Notes: generated by a model from the sequence alone, not told the origin. 47,441 nucleotides of DNA from CAZLMG01 sp964560765 (GCA_964560765.1 CAZLMG010000033.1:1-47441); one strand, 5' to 3'; positions 25,497 to 34,869 are shown, counted from the first letter of the stretch. Made by a program: numbers and translations.

Positions 25497-25679
25497 GTCA
25501 ATATCTTTGTGGCCCTGGAAAAGTCAGCTCCTGGTCGCGGTAAATTCATCCCCCCGGCCAACGGCTTGCAGTATGATTCTGAATTTATCGATCTTCTGGT
25601 GCGTTGCGACGACTGCCGCTGCCTTCTCAATCGCATGTTTGCCAGCAATTTATAAACATGTTCGCAGGTTTGCTGTACG

Positions 25680-26657
25680 TCATCGAGACAAAGTTACAAC
25701 TGCATTTCCCACTTTGCGCCCTGACTCAACCCATGTGTGAGCTTCTCTGATATTCTCCAAGCCGAAGACTTGGCCAATGACCGGCTTAAACTTATTCTTG
25801 ACCACCAAATCTGCTAGAAACTCAAGGTCATCAGCCCGCTCATTGGCGGGTCCGATCAGGACTTTTTGCTTGCGGCCGATTGTCATGCAGGATCCTGCGA
25901 CCATGTCCGGCAATCCAGCAGCTACCAGCATGAGACGGCCTGTTTCATTGAGGGATGATTGGTAGTCCCGATATGAGAAGTCGCCGACCGTGTCCATAAT
26001 CAGATCAAAGGGTTTCGCTGCGGGTAGCACCTTGCTTTTGCGGTAATCTATAACGAAGTCAGCTCCGATGGATCGGATCAGTTCGACATTGGCGGTGCTG
26101 CAAACCGCTGTGACTTGAGCGCCAAAGTGCTTTGCAAGTTGCACGGCGGCTGTGCCCACGGCCCCCGAAGCACCAACGATCAGAATGTGCTCTCCTGGTT
26201 TGACCTTTGCCTTGTCGCGCAGGTAAGTGAGAGCTGTGGTACCACCGAAAGAGATTGCTGCCGCCTCTTGAAACATGATCTCTTCGGGCAACATCGCAAT
26301 TGCTCCATCCGCGCGGACACATTTGAATTCTGCATGGGCGCCGAACGTCATGCCCGAGAGGCCAAACACCCGATCACCTCTGCGAAACTTGGTAACGGCT
26401 GAGCCCGTGCTCTCGACCGTGCCTGCGAATGCGCTGCCAAGAATGGGATACCGAGGGCGCCGCACCCCGAATACCAGTCGCCCCATGAGACCAAAGCCCT
26501 GCGGCATTATCAGGCTCCGAGCGCGGTAGTCCGCTGCTGATACGGTAGTGGCGAATACTTTTGTGAGCACTTCATTTGCATTTGGAACGGGTTGCGGAAC
26601 TTGTTGGATCGTGACAACTTCAGGTGGGCCGTATTGCTCGTACACTGCTGCTTTCAT
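25680..26657 (-). CDS. MDR-superfamily NAD(P)-dependent oxidoreductase (quinone reductase-like)
   Basis: A 325-residue medium-chain dehydrogenase. It opens with MKAAVYEQYGPPEVV, typical of quinone oxidoreductase-like MDR enzymes. The nucleotide-binding motif is GASGAVG at 162-168, and GTTALTYLRDKAKVKPGE precedes it as in this family. The catalytic and structural zinc cysteines of alcohol dehydrogenases are not seen, so a zinc-free reductase is likely. ATG 26657 has GGGGGA five bases upstream; the longer frame to 26822 is a shadow. It lies 55 bases after the NADH dehydrogenase gene on the same strand and may be co-transcribed with it. Confidence 0.85.
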   Translation of the reverse strand: MKAAVYEQYGPPEVVTIQQVPQPVPNANEVLTKVFATTVSAADYRARSLIMPQGFGLMGRLVFGVRRPRYPILGSAFAGTVESTGSAVTKFRRGDRVFGLSGMTFGAHAEFKCVRADGAIAMLPEEIMFQEAAAISFGGTTALTYLRDKAKVKPGEHILIVGASGAVGTAAVQLAKHFGAQVTAVCSTANVELIRSIGADFVIDYRKSKVLPAAKPFDLIMDTVGDFSYRDYQSSLNETGRLMLVAAGLPDMVAGSCMTIGRKQKVLIGPANERADDLEFLADLVVKNKFKPVIGQVFGLENIREAHTWVESGRKVGNAVVTLSR

Positions 26658-26712
26658 GTGTCCCCCATGCGATAGATAGAGCTTAGTATGCCACGCCAAA
26701 TCCGCAAAATGA

Positions 26713-28065
26713 TTATTTAGCTTTTTCCATAGCGGGTAGCTCGTTCGGCACGAAGTCAGGTGGCCGGGGGACCTGGCTGTCGAGGCTGGAGTCGCCGATG
26801 ATGAGGCGGGCGTCTCGGGCATTGAGTAGCCAACCCCAAAGCCAATTTAGCAGGACCAGAACGCGGTTGCGGAAGCCGATGAGGAAGAAGATATGGACGC
26901 TGCCCCACAGCAGCCAGGCTAGAAAGCCGCCCACTTTCCATTTCCGGATGTGGGCTACGGCCTTCGCCTTGCCGATGATGGCCATCGAACCTCTGTCTCG
27001 GTAAACGAACGGCGCCCGATCTGCGGATGTGGACAGCTTGACCACCTCATTGGCGATGGTACGTCCAGCAAAGCGGCCCATCTGGATGCCAGCCTGTGCT
27101 AGCCCCGGCACCGGCTCCTTTGAGTCTGCCGACTTAGCCGCAGCGAGGTCGCCGACGACGAATACCTCTGGGTGGCCCGTGATTGTCAGATCTGGTCCGA
27201 CAATGACGCGCCCGGCACGGTCAAGGGGGACGCCCAGGGACTGCCCCAGCGGATTAGCCTTGACGCCAGCTGCCCAAAAAACGTTGCGCACGGCGATGAA
27301 CTCGTCGCCGATAGAGACGCCTTGCGCTGTGACATTAGACACGACAGAGTTCAGGCGCACCTCAATGCCCATGCGCTCTAGGTCACGCTGGGCACGGGCA
27401 CTAAGCTCCGGAGGGAACGGCGGCAGCACTCGGTTCGCCCCCTCGAAAAGGATGACGCGTGTCGTCCGCGTGTCGATGTGCTTGTAGTCTTTGGGGAGGG
27501 TCTGGCCAGCGATCTCTTTGATCGCGCCCGCGAGCTCGACGCCGGTTGGCCCCGCCCCGACAATGCCGAACGATAGGGCGGCGCGGCGTGCCGCTTCGTT
27601 ACTCTCGTATTCGGCAGACTCGAAGGCCAGAAGAATACGCCGACGCAATTCCGTAGCATCCTCGATGCTCTTCAAGCCCGGTGCCACCTTAGCCCATTCA
27701 TCGTGTCCGAAGTAGGCGTGCGTCGCCCCTGCCGCCAGGATAATGTAGTCATATCGCACGTGACCACCATCCATGAACAGGCGTCGGCCCGCAACGTCCA
27801 CAGAGGTGATCTCGGCCATAGCGATTTGGCAGTTCCTTTGGCCACGCAGGATCGCGCGGATCGCCGAGCTGATGTCTGCCGGAGAAAGCGAGGCCGTAGC
27901 GACTTGATATAGCAGTGGCTGGAACACGTGATAGTTGCGGCAATCGATTAATATCACTTCAACCGGCGCGCCGGCCAACGCCTTGGCAGCCGCGATACCA
28001 GCAAAGCCCCCACCGACGATGAGCACCTTGGGGCGTGATTTTGACTTGGCTTCATCGGCGTTCAT
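26713..28065 (-). CDS. ndh: Type II NADH dehydrogenase (NDH-2)
   Basis: A 450-residue flavoprotein. The FAD-binding GGGFAG is at residues 18-23 and the NADH-binding GAGPTGVELAG at 170-180; NYHVFQPLLYQVATASLSP is the conserved quinone-side signature and VFVVGDLAA the second FAD motif. The C-terminal hydrophobic region (GGFLAWLLWGSVHIFFLIG) attaches the enzyme to the inner membrane, where it passes electrons from NADH to quinone without pumping protons. ATG 28065 is favoured over TTG 28086 because the family starts near it. Length and motifs are complete. Confidence 0.9.
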   Translation of the reverse strand: MNADEAKSKSRPKVLIVGGGFAGIAAAKALAGAPVEVILIDCRNYHVFQPLLYQVATASLSPADISSAIRAILRGQRNCQIAMAEITSVDVAGRRLFMDGGHVRYDYIILAAGATHAYFGHDEWAKVAPGLKSIEDATELRRRILLAFESAEYESNEAARRAALSFGIVGAGPTGVELAGAIKEIAGQTLPKDYKHIDTRTTRVILFEGANRVLPPFPPELSARAQRDLERMGIEVRLNSVVSNVTAQGVSIGDEFIAVRNVFWAAGVKANPLGQSLGVPLDRAGRVIVGPDLTITGHPEVFVVGDLAAAKSADSKEPVPGLAQAGIQMGRFAGRTIANEVVKLSTSADRAPFVYRDRGSMAIIGKAKAVAHIRKWKVGGFLAWLLWGSVHIFFLIGFRNRVLVLLNWLWGWLLNARDARLIIGDSSLDSQVPRPPDFVPNELPAMEKAK

Positions 28066-28086
28066 CGGTACCAAGCCCACTATCAA

Positions 28087-28370
28087 TTATAGATCTTCCC
28101 AATCATCGCTTGCTGCTTTCGTCGCTGGAATTTCTTTGCCGCGGCCTGGATCGACAAGTGCAAAATGTGCACCAGCCGTAATCAAAACTCGCCATGGGCC
28201 CTATTCTTTTACAATGCGCTCCGCGAAATCCAAGGCACTGGTTTATTGGTGGCTGGTTCTTACCGAGAGCATTTGGAAGTCGAAACCATGCTCCGCAATC
28301 TTTTCTAGAAACAAAGTATACCGAGAGACCAACGCCGATGCACAATCACTAAGCACTAGCACTAGGAAAT
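28087..28370 (-). pseudogene. Remnant of a protein C-terminus interrupted by stops
   Basis: One minus-strand frame reads protein-like text across two internal stops: LFLEKIAEHGFDFQML, then ALDFAERIVKE, then PWRVLITAGAHFALVDPG and a final DDWEDL before TAA 28087-28089. The pattern of an AERIV helix followed by WRVLI and GAHFAL recalls the C-terminal tail of some SDR enzymes, but this is tentative. The 5' part is absent; upstream of about 28370 the opposite strand holds the β-lactamase fragment. It is probably dead DNA upstream of ndh. Confidence 0.35.
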
Positions 28371-28375
28371 CGGCT

Positions 28376-28566
28376 TTTTTGCAGGACTCAACGCAGTTGG
28401 CATGACTGCTGCAGTAAACGAGGTAGGAATTCTGACGGCCCCGCATGGTGAAAAGATCACCATTGCGGTTTTCGTCGCGAACTCGAGGCACCCCTATATA
28501 GATCCAGCTGCGGATACTGCTGAAGCAGCGAAGCTCGTCACCGGATCGTCGGTAGAGAAGAGGTAA
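28376..28566 (+). pseudogene. C-terminal fragment of a class A β-lactamase
   Basis: The frame opens after TAG 28367-28369 and reads AGLNAVGMTAAVNEVGILT followed by HGEKITIAVFV. This matches the last strands of class A serine β-lactamases of the PER type (GKTAATNDLGI, then LPDG and VAVFVKDS). The SxxK, SDN and KTG active-site motifs, which lie further upstream in the family, are all absent, so this is only about the last 60 residues and cannot be active. An ATG at 28402 exists but gives no functional protein. It stops at TAA 28564-28566, two bases before the next gene, whose ribosome binding site lies in its last codons. Confidence 0.6.
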
Positions 28567-28567
28567 A

Positions 28568-28786
28568 ATGAGCGGTAATCCCAATTTGATTCCAGACCGC
28601 GAGAAGAAGATCCCTGTTGACCCTCCAGGAGAAAGGGACCAACCACCACGCAAACCACCCCCCGAGATCAAAGAACCGAAACGGGATACTCCCCCCGCTC
28701 CCGAAATTGTTCCAGAACCTGATACGCCCCCTGAATACATAGATCCCCCGAAAAAGGCCCAGACTTTGCATAGCTCAAGTTTCTGA
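28568..28786 (+). CDS. Small proline-rich hypothetical protein
   Basis: A 72-residue protein with AGAGG five bases before ATG 28568. About one third of the residues are Pro, with alternating charged residues (DREKKIPVDPPGERDQPP, then APEIVPEPDTPPEYIDPP). It has no signal peptide or hydrophobic segment and should be extended and disordered. Similar short Pro/Glu/Arg-rich proteins beginning near NPNLIPDP occur widely in Proteobacteria without a known role. It follows the β-lactamase remnant by one base and is convergent with the tamA-like gene. Confidence 0.65.
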   Translation: MSGNPNLIPDREKKIPVDPPGERDQPPRKPPPEIKEPKRDTPPAPEIVPEPDTPPEYIDPPKKAQTLHSSSF

Positions 28787-28792
28787 AAGATT

Positions 28793-30562
28793 TCAGAACT
28801 GTTCCCCGAAATTCAAGTAGAACTGCCATCTGCTCAGACGGTCAAATCTATCGGCGTTAGGGCCGCCTACAAAGCCGTGAGCAAGGGTCGTTCTCAATGT
28901 GCCAATTGGCGACTGCCATTGAGTACCCGCTCCCAACGACCAAAAGGCGTCTCTAGTCACAGTGGTGCCATCGCCGCCAACTTTGCCGTAGTCGACGAAG
29001 ATGAATGGATGAACGTTATATGGAATAACTTCGCGCACCCGCATCTCGGCTCCCATGTACAGCGTCGTCAACGCACCCTCGTCGGTCGATGGCACCGCTC
29101 TCCGCCCGAACCCCCGCATATCCTTTGTGCCGCCGAGAAAGTTACGCAACGTGATTGGCAGCTCTCTCAGAGTTGTATCCTGATCAAGTGTCGTAGAAGC
29201 CGCAGATGCCCTGACACCCAAAATCCACACTGGCGGGTCTAAAGCAAAAATTGTCCAAAGCGCCGTTGCTTTCAACAGGTATCGCAAAAAAGACACATCC
29301 GAACCCAAGCCCTTCTTGGCGCGATTCAGCTCGAAGCTAAACTCATGCCCAGTACGCGGTTCAGCAGCAAAATACTCAAACTCATGGGACATCAGGCGGC
29401 CGCTGAACACACCCATCAACGAGTCGCTCGTTCTAGGACCAACGCCGCGCTCGGTTTCGATGTGCCGAAAGGCGGTGCCGGCAAAAGCCTCCAGCATATA
29501 GTCATGAACGTCAAGGTGCCAGACGCCACCGAACCGACCCTCGCTGGTGCGGGAGTCCTCTTGTCGCTCGTTGATTCGATCTTGAGCGATCGTTGTGCGG
29601 AGAAAATGTCGGACCATGATGGGAGCATAGTACCAATCATAGCCAAAGATGAGAGCCTGACGACGGAAGCTTGCCTTGAGAGACGCCGAAACGTTAGAAG
29701 CATACAGTCCAAAGCGCGCGTGACGCCATGTTGCTTCAGCAATTGCGTACTCCTCGGTGTCGAATCCGACGCCGAAACTCACAAGCCTTGGATCTCCAGC
29801 GACCATTTGCTGTTCAATCTCGATGGACTCTTCGTCAACCGAACACCGAGTGATAAAATTGGAACTTACAACGATGTCTTCTTGCACAAGGCGACGCGCT
29901 GAGAGATCGAGCTCAAGCGAGTTGTAGCGGTCGCCCTCACCAAAAGCGTAATACCGCTTCTGAATCTCTCCGCTCACACCCGGAATCGTGTCTGCCGTAA
30001 CAGGCGGGACCGAAAAGACTCGCGCGTCCGTGACTTCAATCGCAACAATTCCGGTCGCCGGATTTGCCTGAATGGAAAGTGTCCCACATGGCATGCCTCG
30101 TTCAGAAAGCTCCTTACCTATCCATCTCTTGAGTTCGTCGAGCGCCTTCGGCGTCATGGGCCGACCAATAATCGGCCAGTAGCGGCTGACATCGATACCG
30201 ATGAGAAGCTGACGTGCGCTCGGATCAATTACAGAGTCAAAGTTAAAGGTCACTTCTCGCACGAGAATTTGAGGGCCTGTGCGTACAAGCAACTGAGACC
30301 CTTCAATGACTGCTTCCGCTTTGTGGTAGCCACGGTCGATGTAAAAGACTTCGAGAAAATAGGCCGCTTGCTTGAGAGGGATGTCTCTCCATGCGCGTGC
30401 TTGACCACCACCACAAACTAACCTGACTTCTGATTCCGTAAGCTCGATCGGGGTCGGACTATCAATTCGAATGCGCCCTTCGCACAAGCTGACCTGCGAT
30501 GCGTAGGCACAGTAAGTAAAGAAGGCGGAGAAAAGCATGAATGACATCAGACGCTGCACCAT
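28793..30562 (-). CDS. tamA: TamA/BamA-like outer membrane assembly protein
   Basis: A 589-residue Omp85-superfamily protein. A signal peptide (MSFMLFSAFFTYCAYA) is followed by POTRA-like repeats (residues about 30-190: LKQAAYFLEVFYIDRGY and LKRWIGKELSERG are typical POTRA helices) and a β-barrel from about 240 with the conserved NFLGGTKDMRGFGRR strand-turn and a C-terminal strand ending in Phe (FYLNFGEQF), the outer membrane insertion signal. Length fits TamA. It is divergent from the TamB-like gene with only 50 bases between starts, which supports the pairing. Together they move proteins or lipids into the outer membrane. Confidence 0.83.
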   Translation of the reverse strand: MVQRLMSFMLFSAFFTYCAYASQVSLCEGRIRIDSPTPIELTESEVRLVCGGGQARAWRDIPLKQAAYFLEVFYIDRGYHKAEAVIEGSQLLVRTGPQILVREVTFNFDSVIDPSARQLLIGIDVSRYWPIIGRPMTPKALDELKRWIGKELSERGMPCGTLSIQANPATGIVAIEVTDARVFSVPPVTADTIPGVSGEIQKRYYAFGEGDRYNSLELDLSARRLVQEDIVVSSNFITRCSVDEESIEIEQQMVAGDPRLVSFGVGFDTEEYAIAEATWRHARFGLYASNVSASLKASFRRQALIFGYDWYYAPIMVRHFLRTTIAQDRINERQEDSRTSEGRFGGVWHLDVHDYMLEAFAGTAFRHIETERGVGPRTSDSLMGVFSGRLMSHEFEYFAAEPRTGHEFSFELNRAKKGLGSDVSFLRYLLKATALWTIFALDPPVWILGVRASAASTTLDQDTTLRELPITLRNFLGGTKDMRGFGRRAVPSTDEGALTTLYMGAEMRVREVIPYNVHPFIFVDYGKVGGDGTTVTRDAFWSLGAGTQWQSPIGTLRTTLAHGFVGGPNADRFDRLSRWQFYLNFGEQF

Positions 30563-30612
30563 CGCGGCCTTAACCCTCGCTGATTCGGCTCGGGACTTGC
30601 AAGACAGAGACC

Positions 30613-32919
30613 ATGATGCGGAAAGCTGCTTCCATCTTTGTGGGCTTGGTATTTTCGCTGCTTGTGATCGCAGCGGTCATTCTCTTCGCGCCTGCGCTAC
30701 TTATCAACGAGACGACGTTAAGTTTGGTGCGGAAGATAACCCCGCGCCTTGGCTATACTATTTCTTGGACCGACGCTGAGATTAACGTCACGTCTCGATC
30801 ACTTCTGCGGAAGGCAGTCGCGCTGAAGCTTAGAGATTTGATGTTAAACGGCGATAGCTTTGCTGCCAAGGCCCCGCAACTCGCGCTTGCTTTTGAGGTG
30901 TCCCTAAATCCAAACGAAGTGTTGGTTCCCCGTATCGGTCCCGGCACTGTCTTGAATGCCTCGCTAACGCTGAAGACCCCGACGGCACCACTCGATGATG
31001 AGAAGAAGAACCCAATTGATATCGATGCCTTTCTCAGCTTCGTTCAGGAGCGAAGAATTGAACCGATTCGAGTGACCATCGATAAGTTCACAACGATGAA
31101 GAATGGCAAGTCGCTCGCTGGCTCTGCACAACTCGCGTTCCAACGACCATCCAAAGATACTCTTGATCTGTCGGTGTCCATTCGCGGCGAAAGGGGCGCG
31201 GTCGTGGAATCACTGACACTTCAAGCACTCGGGGTGAGTGGCAAAGGTGATTCTGGGCTCCGCTCCGCTACCGTCACAGGGCGCGCACGCTTCGAATACG
31301 GACGGACTGTTGCGCTGCACGCAACCATTCAGCCTTTGATGAATGGTCGATCTCGCTTTACGAGTGATGCGACGGTCCACATGGACGGAAGTTCGATCAA
31401 CATGCGTACTGACGGAGAGACTAATCGTCATCATCTTGCAGGCAAGGTCAATGCGATCCTTCGACTTCCAACTGGAGCTATCGAAAGCATCATTGTTGGA
31501 CCTTGCAATTATGATGCCCTAAGTGAAGACCTCCTCACAAAGGATGTGGAGCTCAACTTGGCATGTGCTGGCTCGTTAACGCGGCGAGACTTCCGAGCCA
31601 AGGACCTGCCCGTGAACGAGCTGATACCAAAGCGGCTGAGCCTTTCAGGAACAGCGAAGTTAGCGTTGCTGGTCCGAAACGCCCAACGCCTATTAACCTT
31701 CCATGGGCAGGTAGACTTGGCACGGCTCGCGCCAAGCCCCTTAAGCCTTTCGGGAGGCTTTAGCGTCGATGGTCAGGTGGCTTTGAAAGACCTTGCCACG
31801 CCAAGAAAGCTTGCGATAACTTTTGGTGCGCAGGCAGCGGTTCGGCATTTTGAAGAACTCATACAGACGTTCGCAGGCACTCAGTGGACAATTCCGGCAC
31901 CCCTGAATCAACTTAGAGGCATAGCCCAGTGTTCAGCGGATGGAACCATCAATTTGGTCAAAGACACGCTATCGGTGCCCGTAACTTGTCATACGGCCCT
32001 ATCGTCTCCAACCCAGCGACTCTTCGTAGACGCCGTTGGACGCTTTGGACGCGGCAGTACCCATCACGCCGAAACGCAGCTCACGGCCGACGTAAACCTT
32101 CGCGACGTCCAGCTTGTTTTGCCAGATATTGATCTTACTAAACCGATTCCCCGGCTCTTACGCGATAAGCGTATCGGTCGCTTTCATGAACGCGTGTCGC
32201 CCCCTCCTCTCACTGCGCTCAGCTATCATATCAACCTAACGTCTCCGTCGGAGAGGCCCGTCGAAATCAAAAACAGCCTGACGAAGAATCCCGCCAAAAT
32301 CGCTCTGACGCTGACCTTGAAAAATGGCGAACAACCTACTGGAAACTTTGTCTTCCAACCTTTTGAAGTCACACTATATAGAAGGACGGCTTCCGTTGAG
32401 GCATTGAGTCTCACCCTCGATCCTGCCACAACTGCACCACAAATAGATGGGCTGATACAGTTACCAAGTACCGACTACCGGGTATTTGTCGGCCTGAAGG
32501 GTACAACTGAAAAACCCATATACCAGGTATATACAGAGCCTGCTCTCCCTGACCGTGAAGCACTCACAGTACTCCTATTTGGGTACCGACCTGAGGTTCT
32601 AGCTGAAGATGAACTTCGAACCGCAGATGAAATGCGAGCGGCTATCGCCGACAGCGCTATTAGTCTCCTCTCAATGTTTTTACTTACATCATCGCCAGTC
32701 GAGAGCGTTGGCTACAATCCGCACTCTGGAATATTCAGTGTTCGCATGAAACTTCAGAAAGACTTGTCCTTAACCGTCGGAACGAGTGCCGAAAATTCCA
32801 GCGAAGTTGGCCTGCGCAAGCGGATCAGCCGAAGGTGGGCCGTGGAAGGCACCGCCGTCACGAGCCGTGACGACGAAGAGTCGGCTCGGGCCATGCTGCG
32901 GTGGTCCAAAAGGTATTGA
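30613..32919 (+). CDS. tamB: TamB-like (AsmA/YhdP superfamily) translocation protein
   Basis: A 768-residue protein with one N-terminal membrane anchor (SIFVGLVFSLLVIAAVILFA) and a long β-strand-rich periplasmic body, as in the AsmA/TamB superfamily. The C-terminal domain carries the TamB signature: LTVLLFGYRPE, then LQKDLSLTVGTSAENSSEVGLRKRIS close to the end, the part that contacts TamA. It is shorter than E. coli TamB (about 1260 residues). The ATG at 30613 is directly followed by a second ATG, and ribosome binding is weak. Its divergent layout with tamA is unusual, since the pair normally forms an operon. Confidence 0.82.
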   Translation: MMRKAASIFVGLVFSLLVIAAVILFAPALLINETTLSLVRKITPRLGYTISWTDAEINVTSRSLLRKAVALKLRDLMLNGDSFAAKAPQLALAFEVSLNPNEVLVPRIGPGTVLNASLTLKTPTAPLDDEKKNPIDIDAFLSFVQERRIEPIRVTIDKFTTMKNGKSLAGSAQLAFQRPSKDTLDLSVSIRGERGAVVESLTLQALGVSGKGDSGLRSATVTGRARFEYGRTVALHATIQPLMNGRSRFTSDATVHMDGSSINMRTDGETNRHHLAGKVNAILRLPTGAIESIIVGPCNYDALSEDLLTKDVELNLACAGSLTRRDFRAKDLPVNELIPKRLSLSGTAKLALLVRNAQRLLTFHGQVDLARLAPSPLSLSGGFSVDGQVALKDLATPRKLAITFGAQAAVRHFEELIQTFAGTQWTIPAPLNQLRGIAQCSADGTINLVKDTLSVPVTCHTALSSPTQRLFVDAVGRFGRGSTHHAETQLTADVNLRDVQLVLPDIDLTKPIPRLLRDKRIGRFHERVSPPPLTALSYHINLTSPSERPVEIKNSLTKNPAKIALTLTLKNGEQPTGNFVFQPFEVTLYRRTASVEALSLTLDPATTAPQIDGLIQLPSTDYRVFVGLKGTTEKPIYQVYTEPALPDREALTVLLFGYRPEVLAEDELRTADEMRAAIADSAISLLSMFLLTSSPVESVGYNPHSGIFSVRMKLQKDLSLTVGTSAENSSEVGLRKRISRRWAVEGTAVTSRDDEESARAMLRWSKRY

Positions 32920-32953
32920 ACGAGTTTAAACTGGTGCCGCTAACTGTGCTTTG

Positions 32954-32981
32954 GGTACCCCCCTAAGCGATCGGGGGTACC
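32954..32981. repeat. Perfect inverted repeat, 9-bp arms around a 10-base loop
   Basis: GGTACCCCC at 32954-32962 pairs with GGGGGTACC at 32973-32981. The GC-rich hairpin lies 35 bases after the tamB-like stop and could limit readthrough, but no T run follows, so it is not a standard intrinsic terminator. The arms resemble the CsoR-type sites only loosely and the spacing differs. Confidence 0.5.
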
Positions 32982-33053
32982 ATCCCTTCTAGTCGCTGAT
33001 TGTGGTAAACAATGAACGGCAATTTAACGGGCCTGCTGAAGAGGTCATCTTCT

Positions 33054-33428
33054 TTAGCAGGAGCTGCAGTTCTTTATACCGCCGTCAAAGATCGCCACCT
33101 TGACTGGCGAAAGCTCTTTCAGATAGTCGTCATGCATAGCTCGCGCCCTAACGGAAAGTCGCGTCATGATGCGACTCACTGTACGAGGCGTGACACCGAC
33201 ATTGAAGGCGATCTTTCGTTCGGAAACGCTGCTGCATAGAAGCATGAAGACTTGCTGATTGAGCCGAGACGTTCGCTGGCGAAATGTATGATGCTCGGTT
33301 TGCGCGGAAAAAGTTTTGCCACACGTCTTACATAAGTAGCGCTGCACCTTTCGTTTCGCAAATGTCGAACGCGCGAAAAACCCCTTACGAATTACCCAGG
33401 CATCTGGTCGTTTACAATTGGGACACAT
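33054..33428 (-). pseudogene. N-terminal fragment of an IS1/IS1595-like transposase
   Basis: The frame starts at ATG 33428 behind GGAGG and encodes a zinc ribbon (CPNCKRPDAWVIRKG, then YLCKTCGKTFS), a basic linker and a helix-turn-helix (KIAFNVGVTPRTVSRIMTR). Intact relatives continue with FDE-x-ETFEH and a DDE catalytic domain; here similarity ends at VAIFDG and the frame stops ten residues later at 33054. The catalytic domain is absent and no flanking terminal inverted repeats were found, so this is a dead remnant. Confidence 0.6.
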
Positions 33429-33834
33429 CTTAGCACCTCCTGGGGTGCCAAAATGCGGAAGTTGTTAGATTGAGTTCATCCGGAGACGATAGCCTACAAA
33501 ACTGGCGAGGGCGCTTACTACGCCGGATCAGGAATCTACCAGGGCAGCTGGTACGGGTATTAGAACGACTGGCACCTCGAGGGGTATGACCCGCTCGGAT
33601 ACAATACAGGCGATTGATCGTGATTGCCAAAAAACCAATCGCGCCGGTGTCGCTGACCAACAACGCCGCAGCAAACGCTCAGCCGAGCTCTTGATTGCGA
33701 TAAGCCGCAGGCAAGAAAATCCCCTAGCGCAGCTACTGCCTCGAACTCCTCGGCGACGTAAGGCGACAGCGGACGCCGTTAGGTCGGGCATGGGGTGGCG
33801 ACAGGCTGCTTGCGGGTGTTAGGCTTAACCGAAC
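33429..33834. other. Intergenic stretch between transposase remnant and KASIII gene
   Basis: About 400 bases. Several overlapping short frames on both strands are Arg/Ser-rich and look like chance frames. I found no supported gene. It may hold the rest of an eroded mobile element. Confidence 0.4.
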
Positions 33835-34869
33835 CTAGAATTGAAGCAGCGCAGTACTTAGCGTTAGCCCAGCTCCAGTTCCAATGAGCAACACCCTGTT
33901 ACCAGGCTCAATTCTCAAATGGCAGCCCTCAACATTTTCGCCCAGACACCCGGCAAGTCCCATGGGCAATGACGCCGAAATACAATTTCCGTAATTTTTC
34001 AGAATGTTGATCATTCGTTCTTTGGGTATCTCAAGTTTCTGGCGAATGAGTTCGACTGCAGAAGCGCTGGCTTGGTGAGGAACAACAACATCGATGGATT
34101 TCATATCAATACCGACTTCAATCAGGAATCCATTGATAAATGCTGGCAGATACATGAGCGCCGCTTTGAAGAGCTTCGTTCCCTGCATGTTGAAGAAGTA
34201 TCGTTCGCGATGCATCTCGTTATATTCAAACCCAGGAAGACGACTCCCTCCCCCTTCAAGGGTGCAAAAGTCACTGTACTCGCTGTAGGTCGCAAAACGA
34301 CTACCGATGAGGCGCGGAGAATGCTCATCTCCTGCCTCAAGCACAAAGCAGGTCGCCGCATCGCCAAAAAGGCCGACGCTCTCCTCGTGCCTAGGATTTA
34401 TGCCAGATGATCCCAATTCAGAATTAATCAGTAAGATGCGCCTACGGCTTCCTGACGCCAGCAAAGCAGCAGCTACTTCCAATCCAGAAATAAAGCTGAG
34501 ACAGGTGCTATCCAAATCCATTGCACCAACATGAGCAGGCGCGCCCAGTGCTTTGTGAATCAACACTGAGTTAGTAGGAATCAACTGCTCTGGCGTCGCA
34601 CCCGCAGCTAGAATCAAATCAATTTCCGACAAGCGCAATTCAGCGCGATCAAGAGCCTGTTTCGCAGCCTTTGCCGCCAACGAAACTACGCTGTCTTGGC
34701 CGCGAGCAAAGTGAAATCGATTGACAACGCCGGTCTTTGCCTCCACCGTTCCAGGAGGTAATTCAAGGCGTGAATCAATAGATTGCGAACTGATCCGGCG
34801 CTCCGGGGTAACAACCGCACTGGCGCGAATAGCTAATGGAATACCTGACACGAGCAAAGTCGACCCCAT
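33835..34869 (-). CDS. 3-oxoacyl-ACP synthase III family protein (FabH/OleA-like)
   Basis: A 344-residue thiolase-fold condensing enzyme. The catalytic triad is complete: Cys123 in LDSTCLSF, His265 in VPHQAS and Asn295 in NYGNCISASLP, with the His-Asn spacing of 30 seen in FabH. The GDAATCFVLE strand and the NMQGTKLFK helix are typical of KASIII. ATG 34869 has AAGG upstream; the longer frame is not used. Such enzymes join an acyl-CoA to a second acyl unit by Claisen condensation. It faces away from the operon starting at 34941, with only 71 bases between starts, so a shared control region is likely. It probably makes the β-keto lipid that the other enzymes process. Confidence 0.85.
   Translation of the reverse strand: MGSTLLVSGIPLAIRASAVVTPERRISSQSIDSRLELPPGTVEAKTGVVNRFHFARGQDSVVSLAAKAAKQALDRAELRLSEIDLILAAGATPEQLIPTNSVLIHKALGAPAHVGAMDLDSTCLSFISGLEVAAALLASGSRRRILLINSELGSSGINPRHEESVGLFGDAATCFVLEAGDEHSPRLIGSRFATYSEYSDFCTLEGGGSRLPGFEYNEMHRERYFFNMQGTKLFKAALMYLPAFINGFLIEVGIDMKSIDVVVPHQASASAVELIRQKLEIPKERMINILKNYGNCISASLPMGLAGCLGENVEGCHLRIEPGNRVLLIGTGAGLTLSTALLQF

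Noticed and set aside
25497..25679. Missing N-terminus of the AI-2E transporter after an in-frame TGA
   Set aside because: The upstream open codons encode a hydrophilic stretch, not the first half of a membrane helix, so readthrough or a point-mutated stop is not supported.
28243..28740. 165-codon minus-strand gene opposite the proline-rich protein
   Set aside because: Its first half is the Gly/Ser-rich antisense of the proline-rich gene, and its middle opposes the β-lactamase-like fragment. Only the last part, followed by stops, looks protein-like.
32954..32981. Third CsoR operator at the GGTACCCCC...GGGGGTACC inverted repeat
   Set aside because: The arms are longer, the spacing is 10 rather than 7, the arm ends are GGTACC rather than ATACC, and it lies after the tamB-like stop, so it fits a hairpin better than an operator.
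33054..33428. Complete IS element around the zinc-ribbon transposase fragment
   Set aside because: The catalytic domain is missing and no matching terminal inverted repeats or target duplications were found on either side.
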